Below, piece after piece: positions 52,607 to 61,664 of a stretch of DNA of 64,000 nucleotides. The notes beneath the pieces were generated by a model, which was not told where the DNA came from, ran no database searches, and saw only the letters and a list, made by a program, of their open reading frames with translations. Position 1 is the first letter of the stretch, and each line of letters opens with the position of its first letter. The stretch spans positions 62,001 to 126,000 of the forward strand of contig NZ_JBHSMC010000001.1 of the NCBI RefSeq assembly GCF_042655485.1, read 5' to 3'. The DNA comes from Lederbergia graminis. Lineage in GTDB: Bacteria; Bacillota; Bacilli; Bacillales; Bacillaceae_C. The translations under genes and the position numbers were made by a program.

Positions 52607-53659
52607 ATGACTTTTTTGCAAGCTGTTATATTACATTGTTTACATAAAGTAAATAGTGAACGGACCATATATTCAATCTTTCACTTATTAACAGGAAAGA
52701 AATCATCACAGACGATACAAGATGGGCATTTATATGACATGCTTACGTTCTTTAAGGTATTACCACGTTTAAAGCGTCAGCAATATGATTTACTGATTGA
52801 ACAATTAAAGAAACAACAATATATCCACTTTCCAGAATCTAATCTACATGCTGTTGTTTCCAATCAAGGTCAAGAGGCTTATATTGCTTTCTTTCAAAAA
52901 CACCCATTTCCAACTTTTATCCATGGTTGGAAATTTCAAGATGCTTCTATTCAGATGTGGAAGCGATTGACATTATTGATACAGGCAATTTCTCATTTCA
53001 ATTATTCCAGTACACGTTATTATCCAATACAAAGAGACCCTGATACTGCTACATGGGTAAAGCAATATATTCTTAGACATAAAAATATTTCACAATTAAA
53101 AGAACAATTATATAACGAATTGTTTTATATCTTTTCAAATGATTTTCCGGAGGAACCCAATTTTATCATTGAGAGGTTTAGCGGATATGAAAAGATAGGA
53201 TTAACTGGAAGTCAGATTGCAGAAAAATATACGATGAATGAAATTGAAGCATATTTCCGCTATCTAAATTGTCTCCATTATATTGTAGAAAAGGTAGCTT
53301 CTCATAAGGATCAATTCTCTGTATTATTCTCATTAATACAGGATGTATTTAAACAAGTTCCCTTCACGCAATCAACACTTTATACATATAACTTATTAAA
53401 TCAAAATTACTCAATTGATGAAATAGCAAGGATCAGACAGTTAAAAGTGAGTACTATAGAAGACCATATTATCGAGATTGCATATGCAGACCCTCATTTT
53501 TCGATCACACCTTTTATTGATGAACACTTGGTGAAGCGAGTATCTGAAGCAGCTAATAAACTAGGAATAAAAAAATTAAAGCCAATTAAAGAATGTGTGA
53601 AAGAATCTTCCTATTTTCAAATTCGCTTAGTTCTTGCAAGGGCAGGTGTTAAACGGTGA
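52607..53659 (+). CDS. ypbB: YpbB, helix-turn-helix protein of the RecS operon
   Basis: A 350-residue protein of the YpbB family with C-terminal helix-turn-helix features (YSIDEIARIRQLKVSTIEDHI), often described as RQC-like. AAGGAG at 52591-52596 supports ATG 52607 over TTG 52598. It overlaps recS by four bases and is probably its functional partner; the biochemical role is not known. Confidence 0.88.
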   Translation: MTFLQAVILHCLHKVNSERTIYSIFHLLTGKKSSQTIQDGHLYDMLTFFKVLPRLKRQQYDLLIEQLKKQQYIHFPESNLHAVVSNQGQEAYIAFFQKHPFPTFIHGWKFQDASIQMWKRLTLLIQAISHFNYSSTRYYPIQRDPDTATWVKQYILRHKNISQLKEQLYNELFYIFSNDFPEEPNFIIERFSGYEKIGLTGSQIAEKYTMNEIEAYFRYLNCLHYIVEKVASHKDQFSVLFSLIQDVFKQVPFTQSTLYTYNLLNQNYSIDEIARIRQLKVSTIEDHIIEIAYADPHFSITPFIDEHLVKRVSEAANKLGIKKLKPIKECVKESSYFQIRLVLARAGVKR

Positions 53660-55104
53660 ATAAACTATTACAAGTACTTGAAGAAAAATTTGGTTATACA
53701 TCTTTCCGTCCTGGGCAATCAGAAATTATTGAAGCGGTACTAAACCAGCATGATGTTTTGGCAATGCTCCCAACTGGAACAGGAAAATCTCTATGTTATC
53801 AATTGCCTGCTTATATGGTAGAGGGAACTGTTCTAGTTGTATCACCATTAATTTCACTAATGCAGGATCAAGTTGAACAGTTGCGAATATTAGGGGAGAA
53901 GAAAGCTGTAGCTATTAATTCTTTCTTGCAAAATACAGAGAAATATCATATGTTTCAAAATTTACATGACTATCGCTTTATTTTTATTTCCCCTGAAATG
54001 CTTAGTAATGAAAAGGTCATTAAACACCTAAAAAATGTAAATATATCCTTATTTGTTATTGATGAAGCACATTGTATTTCACAATGGGGACCTGATTTTC
54101 GACCAGATTATTTGAGTGTAGGGAAAATAAGGGGAATTCTAGGAAACCCACCAGCATTAGCTTTAACTGCTACTGCAACGAAAGATGTTCGGAAAGATAT
54201 TATACATTTTTTAAAGCTTGACAGCCCAAAAGAATTTATCTTCTCTGTAGATCGCCCGAATATTAGTATGGTGGTTGAAAAACTTGATAATAGCTTAGAG
54301 AAAAGAGATCGGTTAAGGGAATTCATAGCTAGAATACAGAAACCAGGTATTATTTATTTCTCTAGTAAACGAGTAGCAGAGGAGACTGCAGAATTCTTAA
54401 AGGCTGAAGGCTTTGCTAAGGTATCAGTGTATCATGGTGGTATGGATCAAGAGCAACGTATATTAATACAGCAACAATTCTTGTATGATCAGTTACAAAT
54501 TATTTGTGCAACAAGTGCTTTCGGTATGGGAGTTAATAAAGAGAACATACGCTTTGTGATTCATTATCATCCACCTGCACAGTTAGAATCCTATTTGCAG
54601 GAAATTGGAAGAGCTGGCCGTGATGGGAAGCCTAGTATTGCGGTTCTCCTTTACACTCGTGGAGATGAACAAATACCAAAACGGCTTATAGAATCAGAGT
54701 TACCAGACGATAACCAAATTGATCGTTATTTTCAATTAGCTAATATCAAGAAACAAGAGGAGCTAATTCAAGAACTGCAGCTTTCAGAAACTCAATTACG
54801 ATTTCTGGCATTTTATTATAATAATAAAGTAAGTGTTGCCGATGTTAGAAATATTTGTCAGGAGCGAATGGAGTACAAGCAAAAAAAAATAGTGCAAATG
54901 ATAAGTTGGATTCACTCAGAGTATTGCAGAAGAGAGCAAATATATTCGTACTTTGATGAAGATTGTGAAACAGTACCAGCACAATGCTGTGATATTTGCT
55001 CAATAGAAGTCGATCAATATTTTGATACGAATAAACAAATTTCTAGCGAGCGGGAAACAACGTGGCAACATAATTTGCGATTGCTGCTTTTGGGAAGTGA
55101 TTAA
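53656..55104 (+). CDS. recS: RecQ-family DNA helicase RecS
   Basis: ATP-dependent 3'-5' DNA helicase, 482 residues. Motif I is LPTGTGKS, motif II VIDEAHCISQWGPDFRPDY, motif VI QEIGRAGRDG, and a zinc-binding cysteine set lies near the end (CRREQ, CCDIC). It lacks an HRDC domain, as expected for the short RecS branch. GTG 53656 overlaps the ypbB stop. Confidence 0.94.
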   Translation: MNKLLQVLEEKFGYTSFRPGQSEIIEAVLNQHDVLAMLPTGTGKSLCYQLPAYMVEGTVLVVSPLISLMQDQVEQLRILGEKKAVAINSFLQNTEKYHMFQNLHDYRFIFISPEMLSNEKVIKHLKNVNISLFVIDEAHCISQWGPDFRPDYLSVGKIRGILGNPPALALTATATKDVRKDIIHFLKLDSPKEFIFSVDRPNISMVVEKLDNSLEKRDRLREFIARIQKPGIIYFSSKRVAEETAEFLKAEGFAKVSVYHGGMDQEQRILIQQQFLYDQLQIICATSAFGMGVNKENIRFVIHYHPPAQLESYLQEIGRAGRDGKPSIAVLLYTRGDEQIPKRLIESELPDDNQIDRYFQLANIKKQEELIQELQLSETQLRFLAFYYNNKVSVADVRNICQERMEYKQKKIVQMISWIHSEYCRREQIYSYFDEDCETVPAQCCDICSIEVDQYFDTNKQISSERETTWQHNLRLLLLGSD

Positions 55105-55691
55105 TGATGAAGCATAGTCAGGCAGAAATAGTGAAAAACTTAACTGGTAAGGAGTTGCGTTTTCACCTTTATATATCTCAGTTTGCAATAATTTTATTAG
55201 CAATTATATTAGGTTTTATTTTTATGCAAAACATTCCTGACTCCATGTTCCAAATAAATTTCCGTTATTTAGCCATTGGTGCTGTAAGTGGAATTATTGT
55301 AGTAATCATAGATCTGCTATTTATGAAGATTGTGCCACCTCACTACTTTGATGATGGTGGTATAAATGAGAAGATTTTTAAAGGATTATCTATACCAAAA
55401 ATATTTGCAATGACTTTATTAATTGCAGTTGCGGAGGAATTGTTATTTAGAGGTGTTATTCAAACTAAGTTTGGATTAGTAGTTGCGAGTATTATATTTG
55501 CATTGACACACATCCGTTACTGGTCAAAATGGTTCCTTCTGATCAATATTATCGTATTAAGCTTTTGGATTGGTTTTATATATGATTGGACGGAACAGCA
55601 ATTATTGCCAAGTATCGTCATGCATTTTACTATTGATTTTTTACTGGGTATATATATAAGTCGTAAATCAATAAGGAACAATATTGATTGA
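55104..55691 (+). CDS. ypbD: CPBP-family intramembrane metalloprotease YpbD
   Basis: CAAX-protease-like membrane protein, 195 residues with about five to six helices. The catalytic motif EELLFRGVIQ and the second-motif FALTHIRY and MHFTIDFLLG are all visible. Substrate unknown. It overlaps recS by one base and ends inside the ypbE leader, so the block ypbB-recS-ypbD-ypbE is one operon. Confidence 0.92.
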   Translation: MMKHSQAEIVKNLTGKELRFHLYISQFAIILLAIILGFIFMQNIPDSMFQINFRYLAIGAVSGIIVVIIDLLFMKIVPPHYFDDGGINEKIFKGLSIPKIFAMTLLIAVAEELLFRGVIQTKFGLVVASIIFALTHIRYWSKWFLLINIIVLSFWIGFIYDWTEQQLLPSIVMHFTIDFLLGIYISRKSIRNNID

Positions 55692-55704
55692 GGAGGTAAT
55701 TTCG

Positions 55705-56448
55705 ATGGCATCTGATAAGAAGCATGACTTTTATGAAGCTTCCACATCTCTCCCGTCAAGGAGTGAATTTCACGGTAAAAAAACGAAGAAACGAAAAAAT
55801 ATTAAGAATGAGAACTCAACTCAAAAGAAAAAAAGTTTTAAAGTATCAATCCCACTTGTACTTGTAATAATTCTCTTATTATTACCAGCTTCATTTCTTA
55901 TTTATTACATTAATAATGAAAAACCATCAAATGCAGAGACGGTAAATAGGGGAGGAGAACAAATTTCATTTCATGAAGATGAGGATGAACTGGAAGGAAT
56001 TGTAGAAGGGGACGATAAAGGTCAAGAAGATGTTAGTTTAGATACTGATAATGAATTAGAGAATCTCGAAGAAGTTAATGATAATGAGAACATTATTGAA
56101 ACACCATCTACTAACGAGATGAATAATCAAGACACTCAACCTGAGAATGTAAAAGATGAAGAACAAGTTCCAGAAGAACCTAAAGAAAATGAAAACATGA
56201 ATCAAATAGAACAGGAAGAAAAAATCTCGAAGGAAGAGCAAACAATACCTGAGCAAACGTCAACAGAGGAACCTGTAAAGGAGGAACAAACGTATATATT
56301 TCACACTGTACAAAAAGGGGACACGCTTTTTAGTATTGCGATGAAGTACTTTAATAGTCAAACTGGAATGGAAATTATACAAAATGAAAATGGACTAGAA
56401 GGAATCGAAGTGAAGATTGGACAAACATTAAAAATACCACAATCTTAA
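55705..56448 (+). CDS. ypbE: LysM-domain membrane protein YpbE
   Basis: A 247-residue protein with a lysine-rich cytosolic start, one membrane helix near residues 50-70, a long acidic Glu/Asn-rich linker and a C-terminal LysM domain (HTVQKGDTLFSIAMKYF, KIGQTLKIPQS). It should reach and bind peptidoglycan. GGAGG lies nine bases before ATG 55705. No enzymatic domain is present. Confidence 0.92.
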   Translation: MASDKKHDFYEASTSLPSRSEFHGKKTKKRKNIKNENSTQKKKSFKVSIPLVLVIILLLLPASFLIYYINNEKPSNAETVNRGGEQISFHEDEDELEGIVEGDDKGQEDVSLDTDNELENLEEVNDNENIIETPSTNEMNNQDTQPENVKDEEQVPEEPKENENMNQIEQEEKISKEEQTIPEQTSTEEPVKEEQTYIFHTVQKGDTLFSIAMKYFNSQTGMEIIQNENGLEGIEVKIGQTLKIPQS

Positions 56449-56508
56449 TGGCATACCTTGATAAGCTTGTTCATATTTATTAGTGAACGGCTATCGAGGG
56501 GGGTTTTT

Positions 56509-56955
56509 ATGGAACCATTCTTGCTAAATATCGATGATCATAGTACGAAGTATATGCTGCAAAATTTAATAAATAAAAAATTAAAATTCATTCGCTATAA
56601 AAATATTCATTTTATTTTCTTAACTTCGGCATTCCTATATAGTTTTTTTGCCTTTTATTTTATTTATAAAACTGGAATAGAACCTTATGATATATCTATG
56701 ATGGATGCTTTTTCTTCGTTTCTTCGTAATTCACATTTCGCTACACTTATTTGTATTGCATTCATCCTTTTTGGTGCAGTTAAAATATTTAATGAAAAAA
56801 AAGAAAAACTCGAGAAAGAATTTCATGCTCTTCGATGTGAAATTATTGATAAGGCAAATGATGTGTGGAAGGGCGAAAGCAAACACGAAAGAAATGCAAT
56901 ATACGAAAAGATGAAAAAGAAGTATGATATTAATTTATACCATGTAAGTAAATGA
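56509..56955 (+). CDS. ypbF: YpbF family membrane protein (DUF2663)
   Basis: A 148-residue protein with two membrane helices (about residues 33-52 and 75-92) and a charged C-terminus. GAGGGGGG precedes ATG 56509, which homologues share; the frame from 56458 is too long. Function unknown. Confidence 0.85.
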   Translation: MEPFLLNIDDHSTKYMLQNLINKKLKFIRYKNIHFIFLTSAFLYSFFAFYFIYKTGIEPYDISMMDAFSSFLRNSHFATLICIAFILFGAVKIFNEKKEKLEKEFHALRCEIIDKANDVWKGESKHERNAIYEKMKKKYDINLYHVSK

Positions 56956-56957
56956 GA

Positions 56958-57006
56958 AGGGGCTCTCAAATAAGTCAAGAAAACTGACTTTTTGAGAGCC
57001 CCTATT
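56958..57006. terminator. Terminator between ypbF and ypsA
   Basis: AGGGGCTCTCAAA with AAGTCA pairs with TGACTT and TTGAGAGCCCCT. The structure resembles the one at 52015, including the AAGTCA inner arm. Confidence 0.8.
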
Positions 57007-57059
57007 CACTTTTACTCTAATTGTTTATTTAAGCTTCAGGCACTCCAAATAATCTACAA

Positions 57060-57617
57060 TTAATAAAAATCCTGATTCGCCTGTTCTTCTTCAGCTATCA
57101 CTTGTAAATCATATCCATTAATGATGAAGATCTCAAAATCAAGTTTCTCCGCATAGTGTTCAGCTAATTCTTTTATATATTTCGGTGATCCTTCATTTTC
57201 TTCGTCGTAAATAAGCAATAACCCATCGGCATTGCGAATCAGAAATTTATTTTTTTCGATGAATTGCCAAGGGGCCTCATATGGTTTTTTTGTCACACTT
57301 GTGTAAAAATCAGCATTTGCAATGATCGGTTGATATTTTTCTTGGTTGTGTTCATTCCACCTTTTTTCTTGATCAAAAAAAGGGGTGATTACTGCATATT
57401 TGATGGGGAAATTGCGTTTTTTTAAGTCGATTATTAGCTCCGCTGTCCATATTTCTACTCCTAGTTGTCCACTAATAATAACCCACTCTAATCCTTCATC
57501 GATTAATGGTAGCAATTGATTTTCAATTGCTTTTTTTATGTATGTTATTCCCGGGTGTTTTTCATCAAATATACCAAGTTCATGTTGTTTATAACCAGTC
57601 ACGATAAGTCGTTTCAT
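57060..57617 (-). CDS. ypsA: YpsA family SLOG-domain protein (UPF0398)
   Basis: A 185-residue protein with a SLOG nucleotide-binding fold, beginning MKRLIVTGYKQHELGIF. In B. subtilis and staphylococci YpsA affects cell division. Conserved parts include VIISGQLGVEIW and YDEENEGSPKYI. I start at ATG 57617 with GGGGATG just upstream; the longer frame from 57758 crosses a terminator and is rejected. gpsB is not next to it here. Confidence 0.92.
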   Translation of the reverse strand: MKRLIVTGYKQHELGIFDEKHPGITYIKKAIENQLLPLIDEGLEWVIISGQLGVEIWTAELIIDLKKRNFPIKYAVITPFFDQEKRWNEHNQEKYQPIIANADFYTSVTKKPYEAPWQFIEKNKFLIRNADGLLLIYDEENEGSPKYIKELAEHYAEKLDFEIFIINGYDLQVIAEEEQANQDFY

Positions 57618-57639
57618 GTAAACATCCCCAGTCCAAATC

Positions 57640-57667
57640 AAAAACCAGTTCCCGTAGGAAACTGGTT
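57640..57667 (-). terminator. Minus-strand terminator before ypsA
   Basis: Read on the minus strand, AACCAGTTTCC pairs with GGGAACTGGTT, then T5. It lies 23 bases before ypsA, so some upstream transcript should end here. Confidence 0.75.
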
Positions 57668-57860
57668 CAAAGTCATGTTTAATTAAAGCCGCCTTTGTCG
57701 TATTTGTCAAAGAAAGTTTTAAACCACCACTCCTAAAAGTGGGTGTTCGCAGAAACATTCCTGTATGTCCTTGTTACATAAGTGAACGAGGCTTGCCATT
57801 TCTGTTTCGATTTTAAACTCCCTATTACAGCTTAAAGGTTAAAACTTGCTATCAATACGA
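57668..57860 (-). other. Unexplained structured segment upstream of ypsA
   Basis: About 190 bases that lead into the terminator at 57640. On the minus strand CACCCACT and AGTGGTG form a hairpin (57721-57748), and CCTCGTT and AACAAGG another near 57770-57790. No gene is visible. It may be a small RNA, or a relic of the right end of an IS200/IS605-type element. Confidence 0.35.
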
Positions 57861-57940
57861 GCAATGCAGCTTGTATATATAGTATATACCAGTTTGTTGA
57901 GATATACAATGGAAATTCATACTAATAAACTTGCAATAAA

Positions 57941-57955
57941 TTATAATAATTATAA
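57941..57955. promoter_or_regulatory. PerR box upstream of pfeT
   Basis: TTATAATAATTATAA is a perfect match to the PerR consensus TTATAATNATTATAA. Confidence 0.85.
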
Positions 57956-57992
57956 TTAAATAACTGATATAGAATTGTATAACACATGATAT

Positions 57993-58007
57993 TAATAATC
58001 ATTATCG
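57993..58007. promoter_or_regulatory. Fur box upstream of pfeT
   Basis: TAATAATCATTATCG matches the Bacillus Fur 7-1-7 site TGATAATNATTATCA at 12 of 14 defined bases. It is centred about 70 bases before the inferred transcription start. Confidence 0.7.
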
Positions 58008-58035
58008 CTAAAAGATGTATTTTCTCAGTTAAAAT

Positions 58036-58064
58036 TTGACAACAAACGATTAGTTTAATATCAT
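58036..58064 (+). promoter_or_regulatory. Sigma-A promoter of pfeT
   Basis: TTGACA (58036-58041) and TATCAT (58059-58064) with a 17-base spacer. Confidence 0.75.
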
Positions 58065-58069
58065 TAAAA

Positions 58070-58085
58070 TATAATAATTATTATA
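58070..58085. promoter_or_regulatory. Second PerR-like palindrome at the pfeT start site
   Basis: TATAATAATTATTATA is a perfect 16-base palindrome that fits the PerR 7-1-7 site with two mismatches. It covers the expected transcription start, a good place for repression. Confidence 0.6.
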
Positions 58086-58121
58086 AATAAGGTACGAGTC
58101 ATATGGAGGTGTCACATAAGG

Positions 58122-60032
58122 ATGGATGCACATGTGTTAAAGAGTGAGAAATCAATAGCCTCAAGAAATTATTTAGAGAAGATAAGGATAAATAGTGAAT
58201 TAGTTGCTGCAATCTTTAGTGGAATATTAATCATCATTGCTTGGATATTAGAAGGAAATATGTCAGTAATACCAATCATTTTATACGTAGTAGCTTTTAT
58301 TATTGGAGGTTTTGCAAAGGCGAAAGAAGGAATTGAAGAAACAATAGTAACGAAGAAGCTGAATGTAGAGATGTTAATGATTTTTGCTGCAATTGGTTCA
58401 GCTAGTATCGGCTATTGGACAGAGGGCGCGATACTTATTTTTATTTTTTCTATTAGTGGTGCTCTTGAAACTTATACAATGAATAAGAGTCGTGCTGAAA
58501 TCTCATCGTTAATGGAATTACAGCCTGAAAAAGCCTTAAGAATAATGAATGATAAGGAAGAATTAGTTCATGTTGAGGAGTTAAATATAGGTGATCATAT
58601 TTTAATCAAACCTGGTGAAAGGGTTCCCTCAGATGGTGAAATTATTAAAGGAGCAAGCACGTTAGACGAATCAACTATAACTGGTGAATCAATACCAGTA
58701 ACAAAAAGTAAGCTTGATCAAGTATTTGCAGGAACTGTAAATTTAAATGGTTCTATTACTGTAAAGATTACGAAGACTAGCAAAGATACATTATTTCAAA
58801 AAATTATTGAATTAGTACAATCGGCTCAAAGTGAAAAATCACCATCACAATTATTCATTGAACGATTTGAAAGTGTTTATGTAAAGATTGTATTAGTTGT
58901 TGTAGGGGTCATGATGTTTTTACCACATTTTGTATTAGGATGGAGTTGGACGGAAACTTTATATCGCGCCATGATTTTACTTGTAGTAGCATCTCCATGT
59001 GCGCTTGTGGCTTCCATTATGCCAGCAACTTTATCAGCGATTTCTAACGGCGCAAAGAAGGGATTGCTTTTTAAAGGAGGAGTTCATTTAGAGCAACTAG
59101 GTAATATTCATGCTATCGCATTTGACAAAACTGGAACATTGACGCGAGGAATGCCAGAGGTTACGGATATGTTTGTCGATGATGAGTTAAATGCACAAGC
59201 AATTCTTCGAATAGTTGCATCGATTGAGAACGAATCAAACCATCCATTAGCTAATGCAATAGTTAGATACGGGAAAGAACAAGGACATGATAAATTGTTA
59301 CATCCGGATAGTTTAGATGATGTGCCGGGTTGGGGAATAAAGGCCGTTGTAGATTCAAGAACGTGGAAAATTGGTAAAGCTGAATTTGTTGGAAAAGAAG
59401 CAGCAAATAACTTTCTAGATGGCTATGGAAAATCTCTTGCTAAAAATGGAAAAACAGTAATATATGTAAGTTTAGAAAATAAAGTTATTGCATTATTTGC
59501 TTTGAAAGACAAAGTTCGAATTAATGCAATAAAAGCAATTGAATTACTTAAAGCAGAGGGAATTCATACTATCATGTTAACTGGGGATAGTGAAGAAACA
59601 GCAAAAAATATTGCGTCTGAAAGTAACATAGATGAATATATAGCGGAATGTCTGCCCGTTCATAAAGTAGAACATATTAAAAAATTAAAAGAAAAATACA
59701 AACATGTTGCAATGGTCGGAGATGGTATTAATGACGCACCAGCATTAGCGACTGCAGATGTAGGTATTTCCATGGGAGAAGGTACTGACGTAGCATTAGA
59801 AACTTCAGATGTAGTGTTGATGAAGAATAATTTAATAAGAATATCAGAAGCCATCCGATTATCAAAAAGAATGAATAAAATTATTAAACAAAATATTGCT
59901 TTTTCTATAATTGTGATCTTATTACTAATAGCATCTAATTTTTTTCAAGTATTGGATTTACCGTTAGGGGTAATTGGGCATGAGGGAAGTACCATTTTAG
60001 TCATATTAAATGGTTTAAGATTATTAAAGTAA
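58122..60032 (+). CDS. pfeT: Fe(II)-efflux P1B4-type ATPase PfeT
   Basis: Metal-transporting P-type ATPase, 636 residues. The phosphorylation motif FDKTGTLT, TGES loop, MVGDGINDAPA hinge, SPC metal motif (VVASPCALVA) and HEGST in the last helix define the P1B4 group. It lacks an N-terminal CxxC metal-binding domain. Length and sequence fit B. subtilis PfeT (formerly ZosA), an iron exporter. GGAGGTG precedes the ATG. PerR and Fur sites flank its promoter. Cobalt or zinc export remains a less likely alternative. Confidence 0.9.
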   Translation: MDAHVLKSEKSIASRNYLEKIRINSELVAAIFSGILIIIAWILEGNMSVIPIILYVVAFIIGGFAKAKEGIEETIVTKKLNVEMLMIFAAIGSASIGYWTEGAILIFIFSISGALETYTMNKSRAEISSLMELQPEKALRIMNDKEELVHVEELNIGDHILIKPGERVPSDGEIIKGASTLDESTITGESIPVTKSKLDQVFAGTVNLNGSITVKITKTSKDTLFQKIIELVQSAQSEKSPSQLFIERFESVYVKIVLVVVGVMMFLPHFVLGWSWTETLYRAMILLVVASPCALVASIMPATLSAISNGAKKGLLFKGGVHLEQLGNIHAIAFDKTGTLTRGMPEVTDMFVDDELNAQAILRIVASIENESNHPLANAIVRYGKEQGHDKLLHPDSLDDVPGWGIKAVVDSRTWKIGKAEFVGKEAANNFLDGYGKSLAKNGKTVIYVSLENKVIALFALKDKVRINAIKAIELLKAEGIHTIMLTGDSEETAKNIASESNIDEYIAECLPVHKVEHIKKLKEKYKHVAMVGDGINDAPALATADVGISMGEGTDVALETSDVVLMKNNLIRISEAIRLSKRMNKIIKQNIAFSIIVILLLIASNFFQVLDLPLGVIGHEGSTILVILNGLRLLK

Positions 60033-60038
60033 AGCTTT

Positions 60039-60082
60039 GGTTAAGTAGAAATGTATGTGCGATTTCTGCTTAGCCTTTTTTA
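60039..60082 (+). terminator. Terminator after pfeT
   Basis: GGTTAAGTAGAAAT pairs with ATTTCTGCTTAGCC with two G-U pairs, followed by T6. Confidence 0.85.
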
Positions 60083-60175
60083 TGGAGAATTGTGAAATAA
60101 GAATGATTATTACTATTTATCGTACAATAATGAAGTAAATGGTATAATCAGTTTAAAAATAAGGTGTGGTCCCTC

Positions 60176-60937
60176 ATGGTTTATGGAATAATTTTCGGGT
60201 GTATCGTACTATCCCTATTGTTCATTTATATGTTATTACAAGCCTTTGAAAACAACCTTGAACTTGTATCAATGACTTTTCCTGAATTCCCGAAAGAAGT
60301 AGGAAAGCTAAGCGTTTTTTTTATCTCTGATATTCATAGACGAAAAATTAATTCTACCATGATTGAACAAGTGAAAGGGAAAGTGGATATCGTTATTATT
60401 GCGGGAGATTTAACTGAAAAGGGTGTACCATTATCAAGAGTACAAGAAAATGTAATGATATTAAGAAAAATCGCACCTGTTGTCTTTACTTGGGGGAATA
60501 ATGATTATGAAGTCAACCAAGAGAAATTTCAAGAGTTATTAAAAAAAAGTGGCGTAATTTTGCTTAAAAATGAAATTTTTTACATGAATCACAATAACAT
60601 TGCACTTATTGGATTAGATGATGTCACTACGCAAGAAGTTCCTTCGCTAGAAAGCTTATTGGAAGATATTGAACCAAGTTCATTTCAAATTTTAATAAGT
60701 CATAACCCTAGTGTAATGGATATGTTGCCCGATAATCATCGTTTGTCGTTAGTATTAAGCGGCCATACTCATGGAGGGCAAATTCGCATATTGGGTTTTG
60801 GCAGATATAAAAAAGGTGGCATTGAGGAAAAAAAGGGTTGTAAGCTTCTTATAAGCAATGGATATGGCACAACTTTAATTCCTTTACGATTAGGGGCCAA
60901 ACCTGAAACGCATTTAATTACATTAAAACCTCGATAA
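60176..60937 (+). CDS. ypbG: Membrane-anchored metallophosphoesterase YpbG
   Basis: Calcineurin-like phosphoesterase, 253 residues, with an N-terminal membrane helix. Metal-binding motifs are FISDIHRRK, GDLTEKG, GNNDYE, ISHNPS and SGHTHGGQIR. AAGGTG supports ATG 60176. The substrate is unknown; UDP-diacylglucosamine hydrolase-like relatives suggest lipid phosphate, but that is speculative. Confidence 0.92.
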   Translation: MVYGIIFGCIVLSLLFIYMLLQAFENNLELVSMTFPEFPKEVGKLSVFFISDIHRRKINSTMIEQVKGKVDIVIIAGDLTEKGVPLSRVQENVMILRKIAPVVFTWGNNDYEVNQEKFQELLKKSGVILLKNEIFYMNHNNIALIGLDDVTTQEVPSLESLLEDIEPSSFQILISHNPSVMDMLPDNHRLSLVLSGHTHGGQIRILGFGRYKKGGIEEKKGCKLLISNGYGTTLIPLRLGAKPETHLITLKPR

Positions 60938-61007
60938 AACTTCTTATGAACCATCTAACCCCTGTTTCATAATATGGTGTAAGAGCTACATGCAGGGGGC
61001 GGATTCA

Positions 61008-61589
61008 GTGAAATTAGAACGAATTGCACCAAATCAAATAAAATATATCATTTCATTTGAAGAATTGACATATAAAGGCCTTTCGGAAGAAGAGTTGCTA
61101 GAAGAATCATTTGTATGGGATACATTATTTGACGAAATGCTGGATGAGGCGAGTAGAATGTTTCAACTTGAATCAACAGGAGCCGTATCAATTGAAATTT
61201 ATTCATTAACAGCTAAAGAATTAGTTCTCATATTAACGATTGATGAAGATGAAGTAGATGAGCTCTTTTCCAGCGATGAAATGACTCTAAAAGTAAATTT
61301 GGATCCAATTTATTTAACAGTAGCTTTTGCTGATATAGAGGATTGTATAACATTAGTGAATGAACTTGAAAATCTTCAATTTAATGAATTAATAAGTACT
61401 TTATATATATTGGAAGAAGTGTATTATTTACTTATAGAAAAATCTACAGAACCAAATGAATCACTTTTAGCGATTACAGAAGAGTTTGGTGAGATTTCAA
61501 CTATTACTTCTGCATTCCTAGATGATTATGGAAAAATGATTATTGAAAATAATGCAATTAATACACTAAATCATTACTTTAGAACTTAA
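61008..61589 (+). CDS. mecB: MecA paralogue YpbH (MecB)
   Basis: Adaptor for the ClpC protease, 193 residues, same length as B. subtilis YpbH. An N-terminal substrate-binding part begins KLERIAPNQIKYIISFEEL with the acidic WDTLFDEMLDEASRMF, and the C-terminal domain binds ClpC. CAGGGGGCGG lies before GTG 61008. It contributes to competence and sporulation control in relatives. Confidence 0.92.
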   Translation: MKLERIAPNQIKYIISFEELTYKGLSEEELLEESFVWDTLFDEMLDEASRMFQLESTGAVSIEIYSLTAKELVLILTIDEDEVDELFSSDEMTLKVNLDPIYLTVAFADIEDCITLVNELENLQFNELISTLYILEEVYYLLIEKSTEPNESLLAITEEFGEISTITSAFLDDYGKMIIENNAINTLNHYFRT

Positions 61590-61607
61590 TAATTGCACTA
61601 TATTTTG

Positions 61608-61638
61608 AAAACTCCTATCATATTAATAGGAGTTTTTT
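61608..61638 (+). terminator. Terminator after mecB
   Basis: AAAACTCCTAT pairs with ATAGGAGTTTT, then T. Confidence 0.9.
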
Positions 61639-61664
61639 AATGATATGGATAGGGGAGTTATGTA

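Noticed and set aside
57618..57758. N-terminal extension of ypsA
   Set aside because: It would be translated through a terminator hairpin, and homologues begin at MKRLIVTGY.
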